A DNA stretch of 64,000 nt from positions 60,933,547 to 60,997,546 of the forward strand of contig NC_092628.1 of NCBI RefSeq assembly GCF_039555335.1, written 5' to 3'. Below the pieces are notes generated by a model. It made no database searches, was not told the DNA's origin, and saw only the letters and a list, made by a program, of their open reading frames with translations. Numbering within the stretch: the first letter of the stretch is position 1; the number at the start of each line of letters is the position of its first letter. The position numbers were made by a program, and so were the translations under genes. Below, piece by piece: positions 29,103-49,606 of the stretch. The stretch comes from Amphiura filiformis (taxonomy: Eukaryota > Echinodermata > Ophiuroidea > Amphilepidida > Amphiuridae).

Positions 29103-29402
29103 TTAAGCATCAAAGATATGTACGCTCTAGAGCTTGGGACATTCATGTATAAACATACAAATTGCTTATTACCCAATGTTTTTGATGACCTTTTTACAAA
29201 GCACTCTGAAATTCACGCTATAAACACTAGATATAGAAACAATCTCATCTTACCTCGAGTCAAGAAAGTCTTTTGTGAGAAATCTATTAAATATGCAGGT
29301 ATAAAGCTTTGGAATGCTATTGATTCTGATATCAAGTGCTCGTCATCAGTGAAGCAATTCCGGAAAAAGTATAAACAACATCTTATGCAAAGCTATTCTT
29401 AG
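29103..29402 (+). pseudogene. LINE ORF2 C-terminus, downstream part
   Basis: Reads LFTKHSEIHAINTRYRNNLI and SIKYAGIKLWNAIDSDIKCS, then stops at TAG 29400-29402. This is the usual end of CR1-like LINE proteins. Confidence 0.85.
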
Positions 29403-29815
29403 TCTTTCAATCATGTGTACCACACCAATATTTTGTTCACTAATTTCATTAATTTACTTTCAATAATTAGTTTTTGATATGTGCATTTTGTTTTTCTTTG
29501 TTTTTTTCCTTAAATGTTAACATAGGATATGTCATTGATGGACATAACAGCTAGTTGGTTGGACTCGGCATTTTTGTTGTCTACAAACCTGCCATGTCAA
29601 ATAAATGCCATATACCTGTATCAAGGGGTTACAGAGCTACAGGCCTTTGGGCCTTTACTGTAATTCCTTCACTCATCGTTGTATTATGCATTTCCATAGT
29701 TATTATATATGTATTATTATTTATATCTTTATAATGTATTATTCTTATGTATTATTCTTGTATCATGTAATGAGTGAAAAGATAATAATAAATCTAATCT
29801 AATCTAATCTTGGAT

Positions 29816-30834
29816 AGTGAATGGATGAATAGTAAATTAATTATACTCCTCACCAAAAACATTTTATAAAAATGAAAAATATAATTCAGTTCATAAAATG
29901 CAGACAGTGTTTCTAATTGGCATATTTATTCTTAGTGTATTAACTCAGTGATCCCAGCTGTCCCTCAACCAATTACAACAATTCGGCGCGGTATTTGAAT
30001 CTTGTTCTGTGCATGCTTTTGGCTTGGCCCAATTCCAAGAAAATACAAATTGTATGCCCTATGAATGTTCTGATGTTATTGGTGAGGATTATAATTCACA
30101 ATACACTCCAGACGCATAGTAACTTGCCCTATCATTTGTTATAATGCACCAACTGACATCTTTTGAGTTATATAGGTTGTGCATGAAATTATTGATTGGC
30201 TCCAAACAAAGGATTTGAACCGGTGTCCTTCACCGAAATCATGGCACAGTGCAGTCCATTCAATCAAATTATTGTCATCAACCTATTTGATCGTAGTGTA
30301 TTTGTTATGCATGTGAGACGACCTCTCGCGGTAGATTGCAAACATGCTTTTGTTGAATGCATTTGAGTGAATTAGTAAAAGGATCCAAGAAAAAAGGGTG
30401 GTATCACTGATCAATATGCATGATTACAATGTTCAAACACCCCTTATTGTAAATAGATTATCCCATCAAAAGTTTCAAGGCATTAGGAATATTCGGCTGG
30501 ACCCAGATATCTTGCTGTAAATCGGTCAAAATTGAATAAAAGTAGACAAGGAAGAATATTTTTTCATCGCTTTACTAATAATTTCTGTTAGGTCTGACCG
30601 TGTTTAGCAGCTTTTCTTTCATGACGTTTTACCAAAGTAAAAACTTTTCGAAATATATCCTAAAAACCGGGTGTCTAAGTTATTTGGACAGACAATAGTA
30701 TATGGACAATTTATAAGTGTGTTCTTTCATTTAATGACATAAAATTTGAAAAAATATTGTATGGAACACTTGAGGTTTTGAATTTTTGGTCAAAAATGTG
30801 CTTGACGTAATGAGAAAAAAAGTATTTTTAGGGG
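29816..30834. other. Non-coding; possible tRNA-like scrap at ~30190-30300
   Basis: On the minus strand, GGACACCGGTTCAAATCC at about 30206-30223 resembles a tRNA B box, so an old SINE head is possible. At 30718-30770 a stretch matches the flanks of the TTAA element 42651-43288 with nothing inserted. Confidence 0.35.
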
Positions 30835-31173
30835 GAAGTGTTAGCTTTCGTTCGATATAAAAAAATTCTTATTGGATGAAGGGAACACTTGAGGTTTTGA
30901 CAAAAACCGATTACAGATTCCTATTTTCCACTAGATCTTTAGAATTCTTTGGCCTTTTTATAAAATACTGACACTGTGCTTCATATAATTCAGAATGAGC
31001 AGGGTGGCGGGGGTGGGGATGTGGAGGTGGGGATGTGGTACACACAAACTCTATGGGATTGATATTTTAGTGCATAAAGGCTGTAAATTGGATTTTGACT
31101 CTATTTAGCATCTAAATGATTCTTGACCTTACAGGTAAGCAATTCTAATAGTTGTTTTTAATCATTTATGATT
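30835..31173. repeat. Left 339-bp direct repeat flanking the Tx1/L1-like LINE
   Basis: Runs from GAAGTGTTAGCTTTCG to CATTTATGATT and is repeated at 32748-33090 with only about six to eight differences. The poly-T of the LINE starts directly after it. Confidence 0.9.
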
Positions 31174-32747
31174 TTTTTTTTTTTTTTATCTTTTATTTTA
31201 TTTGCTTCGTTGATTTCATCACATTATATATTTACATAACTCATTTGTTCTCACTTAACTAATTTCTGACTTTGCTAATTTCTACAATTTTTACTACATA
31301 AGCTTTCTGATTCTTAATTCAGAATGTAATAGACTGATCAAATCTGGATATTTCCCGTAACGATATTTACTAATTGACAGTTTACTAACACTTATTATTT
31401 TATTGATTGTAGTATTACATTTTCCTGCATGGTAGTAACCAAAGATAACATCTGCTTGTGTGGTTTTAATTTTAACATTGTAGTGTTGCAAAATTATTTT
31501 GTCCACTTCGCTCCATATCTTTTTATTTTTTTTTGTAAAAAAAAAAAAAAGTGTTCAATATAATCTACTTCGTTACAAATTTCACATACATTACTTTGTT
31601 CTTTTCCTATTTTGTTAAGAAAGACTTTTGTTGCATAAATATTACTGGTTATTTTCCAATTCAATGTCATTAGCCTAGGTTCTTTTGTTGCCAGAATATT
31701 TTTCCAAATTTTGCTCCAATTGAATTTCATATTTTTGAATTTATTTTCCCAAAAGGTTTGACATATTGGTTTAGTCGAAATCTTTGATAACATAGCTTTC
31801 CTATATAATTGTGTGGTGCAATTCATTAATGCAACAAAAGTTTTTCCATCATAAAAGTATATGTCCTTGTTAATAGCATTCTGCTGTTTATTTTTGCATG
31901 TCTTTAAAATTGCTTGTTTTAGAGCTAAATATTGTATACAAACACTGGCTGGCTGTGGAAACCTACTTTTGATTTCGTCTAGTGAATGAAAGACACCGTT
32001 TTGATCATACAAGTCTGAAATACATATTATACCTCTTTTAGCCCATTCCTTGTAATAAAATGTCTTACCTCTGCTAATTATACAAATATTGTTCCAAATA
32101 ACTTCATCTCCCCAGTTTTGCACTTGGTTTTTGTCTTGAGTACTTTTTGTTGACAACCATACCTTGATTAGATTTCGGTAAAACATGGGCATCTCATTTA
32201 TTATATATCTTACAACTGCATTGATATTTTCAAAATTACAGTTGCACTTAAAAATATGTACGCCTAACTGGGTTTTATTAATAATATATAAAGGAATATT
32301 TTTCCACGTGCTGATTTCTGACGATGCCAACTTTTTTATCCATAACAACTTCAATGAGTCCAGAAATATTTTAAAATTGAACATTTTTAGGCCACCGTTG
32401 TCGTACTCGTTTACTAGTGTTGTTCTTTTAACCTTTTCCGAACCTCCCCATACAAACTTAAAAAACATACTATTTACTTTATTTACAAAACATTGTGGTA
32501 AGTCTATTATTGAACCTATATTTGAAAATTTTGATGCCATCAAATTTTTTACTATGAGTATTTTACCAACCATTGATAGGTTTCTCATTGTCCAAGCTCT
32601 TATGGACTTTTCTATTAAGACCATTTTCGGTTCCCAATTTGCAGACAACTCTTCAATATTAATTAATGGGTTAACTACTACTCCTAATAATTTGACACTG
32701 TTATTTGGTTCGAATTTCCAATTGATGTCACCGACCTTCTTTTTCAA
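31174..32747 (-). mobile_element. 5'-truncated Tx1/L1-like LINE
   Basis: Minus-strand insertion with its poly(A) tail seen as a T run at 31174-31188, and its truncated 5' end abutting the right direct repeat at 32747. The coding part is the region after the reverse transcriptase of L1-clade ORF2. Confidence 0.9.
31294..32747 (-). pseudogene. Tx1/L1-like ORF2 C-terminal portion
   Basis: A frame of 417 codons from 32747 down to about 31494 contains KILIVKNLMASKFSNIGSII, MFFKFVWGGSEKVKR and GGLKMFNFKIFLDSLKLLWI, the signature of the post-polymerase region in Tx1/L1 LINEs of aquatic animals. A Cys-rich motif near the end (CEICNEVDYIEH) is the usual C-terminal zinc knuckle. Near an A-run at 31537-31550 the frame slips and continues as 31506-31294. 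Endonuclease and polymerase domains are absent by 5' truncation. Confidence 0.9.
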
Positions 32748-33090
32748 GAAGTGTTAGCTTTCGTTCGATATAAAAAAAATTCTTATTGGATGAAGGGAAC
32801 ACTTGAGGTTTTGACAAAAACCGATTACAGATTCCTATTTTCCACTAGATCTTTAGAATTCTTTGGCCTTTTTATAAAATACTGACACTGTGCTTCATAG
32901 AATTCAGAATGAGCAGGGTGGCGGGGGTGGGGGATGTGGAGGTGGGGGATGTGGTACACACAAACTCTATGGGATTGATATTGTTAGTGCATAAAGGCTG
33001 TAAATTGGATTTTGACTCTATTTAGCATGTAAATGATTCTTGACCTTACAGGTAAGCAATTCTAATAGTTGTTTTTAATCATTTATGATT
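32748..33090. repeat. Right 343-bp direct repeat flanking the Tx1/L1-like LINE
   Basis: Second copy of 30835-31173; differences are single-base changes (TCTAAAT/TGTAAAT, TATAATTC/TAGAATTC) and extra bases in A and G runs. Confidence 0.9.
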
Positions 33091-33094
33091 GGTT

Positions 33095-34010
33095 TAGTCT
33101 AGAAAGTACAGATTTGACATTTAATATGGAATATATTTTCGCAAAATTCCACGACTGGTCTGGACGGAGTCTGCTTAAAGCGCACGGACTAAATATTAAT
33201 TGGGGTGTGTCGGGAGATGGTGTAAAATAATTATTTGATAGAAAATGTGCTTCCCTTAGTTAACATTATGGTGCTCATAATGTAGGCAATTTGCATAAAA
33301 TGGCGGATTTAGGGAGGCTGAATTTGAGTTTTGTGGGGTACACAATTTCGGACTTTATGCAACATTGTTCTATTATTATCAAATTTATAGGGGTTTGAGG
33401 TTGTATTTCCTACACTTCGTCAGCAAATGGCATTCATTACAGCTGAAATACACTTGCAGTGTACCATTTTTTTTTAAATGTGAGGAGCTTAAAACATGGC
33501 TCTTAAAAGTGGTACGTACTCAGAAAGTTTGAATGGCCCACTGGGGTCAAATGTTATACACTTACGGTACAAAAACATTTACGCGGATTCCTGGTTGTCC
33601 AATGAACACTTTGTGTACAATAAGTTTATAACATTTGGCCCCAGGGGCCCATTTAAAATTTCTGAGTGCCTACCCATTTAGCTCCCTTTTTAAAGCCATA
33701 TTTTTCAAAGCTCCTCCCTCTGTCAAAACCGGTGGATTACAAGTGCATTTCAGTTCTGACGAACACTTATTGGTATTTAGGTTCAGTAAATATCACCTCA
33801 AACCTCAATACATTTGATGATATCAGAGTAATGTTGCTCAAATTCAGAAATTTTACACGCACAAAAATCAAATTCAGTCTACTTTTACACCATCTCCCGA
33901 CACACACAAATTAATATTTAGCCCATGCGGTTTATGCAGACCCCATCCAGACCAGTCTTGGAATTTGCAAAATATTATTCCATTATTAAATGTCAAGTCT
34001 GTACAAACCT
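33095..34010. repeat. Large foldback element
   Basis: The segment ~33110-33235 (GACATTTAATATGGAATAT ... GTGTCGGGAGATGGTGTAAA) recurs inverted at ~33884-34000. A second inner pair is ~33520-33560 and ~33600-33650 (CAAATGTTATA / TATAACATTTG). No ORF of interest. Confidence 0.75.
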
Positions 34011-34289
34011 TTCCATACAAAACTACCCGTTTTCATATTAAACACTGTGGTAAGTAATGTGGATGTCTTCGAGTTCGGGTGAAATCGTGCTAAATCTGGT
34101 GGTGTCAAATTCTGCTGCATGACCCATCGGCATGATAAATTCTATTCAAAAATAAACAAAAAGATGTGCACCAAACCATGATTTGTCAGTAGTTATTAAA
34201 AGAGAGGTTAGTTGACAAAGATAAATAATTCGAGTGTAACTACATGTAAACCAACCGCTGATCTTGAAATGCTGACCCACAAGATTTCT

Positions 34290-34560
34290 CGGCCACATCA
34301 CTGTATCATTTCATATCATTTTATTTGCCAGTAAAAAACACATACATATAAAATATTGCACAATATCAAAATTACACACTTACATATAAATTACACATGC
34401 AAAAAATATAAAATGCAAACCGTGGAAGGTCATATACCAGAGATGGCATGCCTTAACCAGGAACAAAAACAAAGGACAAGACAACCCCTGACAGGGATAG
34501 CCAGATAGTGACAAAGTCACTTTCTAAGTGGCTAAACCTAATTGGTTCCTACAGGATCAA
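34290..34560 (-). mobile_element. Possible retroposon 3' end
   Basis: Read on the minus strand it ends GGCAAATAAAATGATATGAA ATGATA, a repetitive A-rich tail like those ending LINEs/SINEs. No coding or tRNA-like part is recognised. Confidence 0.35.
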
Positions 34561-36589
34561 AGATAAGCAATACAGGGGAACCGGACAAAGGATGCAATCT
34601 GCCTATATTCTCCAACATAAGAAGGTAAAAGTAAGCCCAACTAAAAACTTCAGGTAAAAGTGACCTCAATCAGACTTACCCAATTTTCGGTTCATTGGTG
34701 CTTTACTCTAGCACCGTAGTCAACGTTGTGTGATTTTCTTTACCTACTTACAAAATCAATAATACCGGGAGCCACTGTGCCATTATGTCTGACCAGTGAA
34801 TATTGATATTTTTTCACACGATGACAAGGTTTTCGTAGCTACAAATGATACTTCTATATTCACGCATTTCCTTCGTATTATTGATAAAAGGCCTAATTTC
34901 GACATTATTATTGCAAGAGGTCTTTCCATATCAAATGAGACTACTTTATTTTTTTAAATCACTGCTGCCTAATGGGATTATAGTAGCTTGACTCATTTCT
35001 GTATGTCGTAACCTTGTAGATGGCGTTTTCAATGTCTGCAACATTGACGTTTTAATTAACCAAAGAACTAGCCATATTATTTCACCACACTTTACCCAAA
35101 CCAAAGATACCATTACAAACGCTAAGTGATTAATATTTTAAGCTAGATCTAAAAGTGTCGGCATATGCATTATAAATATGGACTATTGCAGGATATCGTG
35201 TTGTTATTAATTTGAATGTTTGGTAACCTTTTTTTTTTTTTTTTACCCAGAAGAAAATGGCGTACTTGTTGGATTATTCCATTTTATGTTGTTTTTGTAT
35301 ACAAAAGCTTCCAAAATAGTCTTTATTAGTTAAAATGGTTATTGGCCACAATTTGGCCATAATTATTTCACTCGACAAAATGCGAACTTCTTCCAAAAAT
35401 GACGGTGTCTACCAGTTCTATCAAACCGCAACTCTCGTAGGTTCTCGTATAGCCTCAAAGAAATGACGAAAATCAACGGACTTAAGCTTCTATTCATCTA
35501 TTCTGTCCGATTTGAGCGCTGCTTAAATTTTTCCCAATCAATATTCATAAGATATAATCAACGTTCAGTTTCCGAAATTGGGTGACTTCAATACCCATTC
35601 AGTCCTATTGGTTGTGATCTATTTTACTGTGCTTCCTAGGAACCAAAATGTCATAGATAGGGCAAAGCTCTGTCTTTAGCTTGGTATAAAGACATTGACT
35701 TTGAGACCATTTTCATCAAAATCAGAGGAAATTTTCTTTTTTTAACCAGTGCATAGCCCTAATGTTGACCTCGGAATTGTCGAATTGCACAAAGGGCTGA
35801 CGCTGTGTTTTTCAAGGATAGTATTATGCCAATTTTGTCACATGCTTGTATCATCTTGGGGTCAATTGTGTTTAATCTGCTGTACTAAGGAATGGGGCAC
35901 AAAGCATAAAAAACTGGGTGTTAAAAATGACAAGAATTATCTACCAAAATGAAACAATGGAAAAAAATAAATACTAGTTAAGTGCAACATCCATTTTTTA
36001 TTTTCCACTTACTATTTCCTTCAAAGACGTCCGAGGCGTTTCCACTTTTTAATGGTATGTCTCTGACCTTGACGTTATTTGATGGCATGTAAAACTGTAT
36101 TCATTTTCAGTAAAGTTGGACACTGATGGCGCTATTTATTCTAAATCTTATTTGCATCTTTACAAAGGGTAGACACTTGAATGATGACATTAATACATTA
36201 TAAAAATGAGTAACATAATAGCATAAGGAAATTGTCAAAATTCTTTTTTATCGTGAAATGAAAGGAATAGCTCATATTATTCATGTTATCAAATTTAAAA
36301 TATGTGTAAATATAGCGCCCTCAATTTGCACACTAGTAGTATATAGAATAAAAATTATCACCAAAAGGCAGAAAAAGTTTGTAAAAAATAAGGAAAAGAA
36401 AAAATCTAATTAAAAAAAAGCCAAAAATATGTGTATAGTGTGATAGCTGTTGGATTGAACATTTTGTAATGTTTTGTTAGAAATTATCACATCAAACAAG
36501 AATTTTAAGACAGACTGCTCCATGTAGGTTCTGTTCTCTGAGGTTTTTTTTCCCCTCAGTTTAATTTAATTTTGCGTGATTTTGTATAT
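34561..36589. other. Non-coding, dispersed repeats
   Basis: 34790-35090 belongs to a repeat family with members at ~47140-47530 and ~56130-56600 (shared CGTATTATTGA ... CCTAATTT(C/T)GACATTA and CTGATGGGA words). 35640-35740 resembles the family of 15045-15560. No gene. Confidence 0.45.
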
Positions 36590-37310
36590 GTAGCGTATTG
36601 ATTTTATGCTAATGCTGTTACGTAATCAAGTATGTGGTATCATATAATACATGTGTGGTTTGGAAGACAAAGGTATATTCTAAATAAAGCAATGTTATCA
36701 AAATAATGCAGATATGGGGTAAACTTACATACTGACAACACCCCTCGTATCGGGGACAAAGTATTTTCAAACCATCTACCAATATTGGGCTATTCCATTT
36801 AAAATCAACACTACCCCTGTCAGTGGCGTACCGTGGCCGCCCCAACCCCGGGGGGCTGAAGAAAATTCAATATTGCCGCCCATTCCTCAACAGCCCGAAA
36901 AGGTTGACCCAATTTTGTTCTTGGTCGTTTGAAAAAGTGAAGAGCAAAAAAAAGCAGCACATTTTGATGTATAGTACCATTTTTTCACAAACTTTTATGC
37001 TTTATCAAATTTTTCCGCCCTTTTTTATTTACTAATTCATTTTACCGCCCCTTCGTTTTTGCCGCCCCTGTTTTTGCCGCCCCTTCTTCTTCCGCCGCCC
37101 CTTCATTTTGGCCGCCCCCTGCTTTTACCCCTGGGGGCTCCCAAAGCCCCCCCAAAAATACGCGCATGCCTGTGAAAGATTTTATTTCCATAGGGGTGTA
37201 TAAAGTTTTAAGTGGAATGAACACGTTAGGTACATCCATTAGTTTTGAATTTCATACACCATCTGATAAAGATTCAACCTGAATCAAATAGAGTGGGCTA
37301 ATGTGCTAAT
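36590..37310. repeat. Dispersed repeat (copy at 63500-63915) interrupted at 36821
   Basis: 36590-36820 plus 37169-37310 matches ~63500-63915 continuously (TTGATTTT(A)TGCTAAT ... GTGCTAATTC). The gap is the 348-bp element below. Confidence 0.85.
36821..37168 (+). mobile_element. CAGTGGCGTACC...CGCGCATG element with 5-bp target duplication (copy 1)
   Basis: 348 bases, CCTGT at 36816-36820 and 37169-37173. The empty site CTACCCCTGTGGAAG is at about 63765. The interior is a run of CCGCCCCTTC/TTTTTGCCGCCCC units. Ends are weakly inverted (CAGTGGCGTAC / CATGCGCGTAT). No ORF. Confidence 0.85.
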
Positions 37311-37844
37311 TCTATTTGGAATACATACTGGAATATATTACCACCAAATTCTTCCAGGTGGGAATGTGGACTTTAAATGTATTAGCCCATTGTATCATGT
37401 GTATGGTGTACTGAAATTAGTATTTTGTTTAAGAACATGATTTCGCGGCGCTTGGACCATTGTACTATCGCTCTGTGTTCATTGGTAAACATTTTCTGTG
37501 TTACTGTGGGTGTTGAAAATACTTTGCAGAAGTTTGTGAAAGTCATCGAAAAAAACAAAGCACAAGCACATAAATATTATTATGAACAATCGACCGACCC
37601 TAAATCTTGAAAAATCAGGGTCACAATATTTTTTTTGAATGATGATTTTTACAGATTTGTTCACAATCTCAGTGTGATTCACTTTAAATTAATATTTTAT
37701 TGAAAGACTAGTCTTAAATTGAATATCTAACATGTCTAAAAAGTATCCAGAAGTCAAAATTGACAAAATGTCCACAAATTGAATAAGCATTATTTAATAT
37801 TTGAGGGAACTTTTAAAAACTAAAGCTTGAAAAACCATCGGACC

Positions 37845-37945
37845 GACTTACTTAATTAATCAATTAATTAATTAATTAATTAATTAATTAATTAATTATT
37901 ATTAATTAATTAAGTAATTAATTAATTAATTAATTAATTAATTAA
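37845..37945. repeat. (TTAA)n microsatellite
   Basis: About 100 bases of ATTA/TTAA repeats with few interruptions. It offers many TTAA targets. Confidence 0.9.
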
Positions 37946-38738
37946 ATCTAGGCTGGTCAAAACCCATCTCTGCTTTCTCTGTCTCAGTATGTCAATGAGA
38001 AAAAATAGTTTCAAATTATACTATTTCATATCATTAAGTTTGGAGGAACATTATTACAAAAATTACAGCAATATAATGTAATACATTGATATTATGGCAA
38101 CACACGACTATATTCATGTAATTTTGAAGCTGTATGTATATCTTCTGATTTATTAGCGTTCTGATTTAGCGTTGACCTATGAACCTATTATGGCCACAAT
38201 TCTTCCTACTAAATTTATGACACCATAAACCGCCTTATCCTAAAGAGTCATAAAAGGCTGGTCGGTCAAATCCCATCTCTGCCGTCTCTGTCTCAGTATC
38301 AATGATCACTGTATGTATATCTTCAGCTGAGTTATAACAGATAACTTTTAGAATGTGTCACTGGAACTCCCTGGGGATTTAATCCCGACACTAAATGCAT
38401 CTGGCCCCTTGGGGCCAGACGCGAAAAAAAGATCGAGATTTTTATACCATCGAAACCTTGGCTGGCTACATAATGTATTTTTAACTTGGTGTGCAAAATA
38501 TTCCTTGCAGATTTATTCGCATGACCACAATAGCGCCATGTGTATATGTTCTGTTAACCGAATCAAAATCAACTGAAATTTTCGGAATAAGGTTTTTTTT
38601 CATAGATATCTACTGAAGCATACCATAAAAAGAGGATGTTAGAATCCCAAAATATATTCCTTTAAGATAATGATTAATATCGTCATTGAATTACAGTTCT
38701 TTGATAAGGATTGATTTCCATCACAGCTGCATTACACT
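37946..38738. other. 3' flank of protease B
   Basis: No gene. The words CTGTCTCAGTAT and CCCATCTCTGC occur twice (37960 and 38268), indicating a small local duplication. Confidence 0.4.
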
Positions 38739-47691
<8,953 letters not shown>

Positions 47692-47811
47692 TTTGTATCT
47701 TCTGATAAAAACAATTAATCAAAAATAAGTATTTAGCTTTTTGTTCTTTCAAGGATCTGTGTTTATTTTTCATTCTGTCAAAAACCAAAAATACGACGAT
47801 ATTACTAAAAT

Positions 47812-48857
47812 AAATATGATGATATTTAATTTGATGATTTATCTTTGTTTACAAAGTTACATGAGTGATGACATTTTGGGGGAATTCCTCTCTCAAATTG
47901 AGCAAAACAAGTTGAATTATATCTAATTTGGAATATTTGGAAACCCCCCTGAGGTTGTAAAGTGAAGATGACATTACGGGATTCCCCTCAGAAAATGATG
48001 TCATGTGAAAGGTTAATGTTATAATTAAGGCTTGGGAATTTCCAAGATCACATTTGGCTATTAATATTTGGGATTTCCCACTGCTTGATATATAAGAAAG
48101 TGTAAACACAATTATTCACAGTTTGTAGTGTTGATCTGGGCTAGCTAGCTAATATGCTTACAGCCCAATTCCTTCAAAGAAAGGAAATTGAGAACCAGAA
48201 ATATTTTATGTGGTCAAAGTACTACTGCTTGCCAGTGCTGTCGGAGAAGATCTAGAATACGTCAAAGAACGTACTTCTTCCAAGAAAGGATATATATATT
48301 CTTCTGCCGATTTGCTGAAGTCTGGTTAATGGAGCAACACAACTGTTAATATAAGTGGGGACAACTGCATCGCAGTCCTGCTTCCTGAAGATATTGTGTG
48401 AAAGGTGGAAATAGCACCATAGCAGCGCAAGGAGTTAAGTTTGGAGAAAGCAGCGCAAGGAGTTAAGATTGGAGAAAGCAGCGCAAGGAGAAAGCAACGC
48501 CATTTTTGTGTGAGGATTTCATACGCAAGGATATTTATAAACGCAAGTGTTCACTGGACTTCGCTGATTTTCGCAGGACAAGTGAATAAGGATATCAGTC
48601 GTCCAGAACATTGCAAGAACTTTATGATCACCAAGAAGAAGAATGCTGGCTAAGTACTAAATAGTTAAAGAGTGATTATATTTGATTATTATGTATGTGC
48701 ATTTGTTGTCATATATTGTACCAATCTTAACTTGCTTTCAATTAAAGACTTAGATTTTGTTAGCTTAATCAAACAATATAAATTTATTTGTGTTGTGCAT
48801 TCGTGTGAGTTCGGGTAAAAGGTGATTTTGGCCTTGAGTCAAATACGACTCGTAACA
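47812..48857 (+). mobile_element. LTR (third copy), ~120 bp upstream of protease B start
   Basis: Matches 9584-10686 from TTTAATTTGAT to CGACTCGTAACA, including the 28-bp tandem units and an ATTAAA signal. The first ~20 bases are degenerate. It is transcribed, if at all, away from protease B. Confidence 0.8.
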
Positions 48858-48944
48858 ATAGTCATTGCATGACCATGATAACTTAATGTACCGTGAATGA
48901 TGTGAATCCTCATGTGATATGTAGCTTCATGTGCAGTGCCCGAC

Positions 48945-49270
48945 AAGGGGGGGGGTTAAGGGTGCGTTACCTCGTGCCCGGGGTCCTATATGGGACCCGT
49001 AAAGATAACGAAAACAGGCCTTAATGCGCCCGTAAAAGAAGAAAGGGCCCGTAAAAAGTAAAGAAAGATACCTTGTATTTTGCGGGCCAACTCTTTGTTT
49101 TTATGGGCCCATTGAGGTATTTTTTCTTTTTACAGGTCCGTGGTATATTTTCTTTGTTTGCTTTTGTACGGGCCCACTACGGTATATCTTTTCTTTGCCT
49201 TGTACGGATCCATTGTAAGGTCTAGCAAAGTAAACAAAAGAAATTAATGGGCCCGTAAAAAGCAAAGTCT
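48945..49270. repeat. Repeat rich in GGGCCCGTAAAAAG and its complement
   Basis: Alternating GGGCCCGT and ACGGGCCC words with AAAGAAAGATACC give loose inverted symmetry. Confidence 0.5.
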
Positions 49271-49606
49271 TTGACCCGCATCTTTCGTACTTTCTAATAA
49301 AATGTTTAACTTGAATTACGTTACTTGTTAGGTCTGCTTTTGCCACAATGATCATCCTCACTCGATATAATGAAGTTTTTGAAAAACCAGGGAGTGCTTA
49401 ATCGATGGAACACACTTTTAAATCTGAGAAAAATTTTGCGGCTCACAATGTTACGATGAGATTAGTGAAAAGCGTTTCCCCACGAATACGCCCACATCCG
49501 GACCCAAACCCTTTAATTAGTCTAGGAGCAAGGGGTTTTCAAAAATGGTCGAGTTCACCACTCATGTCTGCCAATTCTTGATAGACCCTCTAGACATCTA
49601 GACCAC

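Larger units (their letters stand above)
26600..29815 (+). mobile_element. LINE (CR1-like), 5'-truncated, split by a TTAA-flanked insertion
   Basis: Frames carry RWFKVNKLSVNAKK, TKFLGLQIDQNLTWKEHI, LYCSLVLPYMNYSILAWG and IQKRALRIIS, the end of a LINE reverse transcriptase and its connecting region. Coding resumes at 29103 with IKDMYALELGTFMYKHTNCL to FRKKYKQHLM. A frameshift sits near 26740. The 3' UTR ends in AATCT repeats (29795-29813). It is not functional. Confidence 0.88.

Noticed and set aside
32185-32757. 190-codon plus-strand ORF
   Set aside because: It is the antisense of the Tx1/L1-like coding region; no motif of its own.
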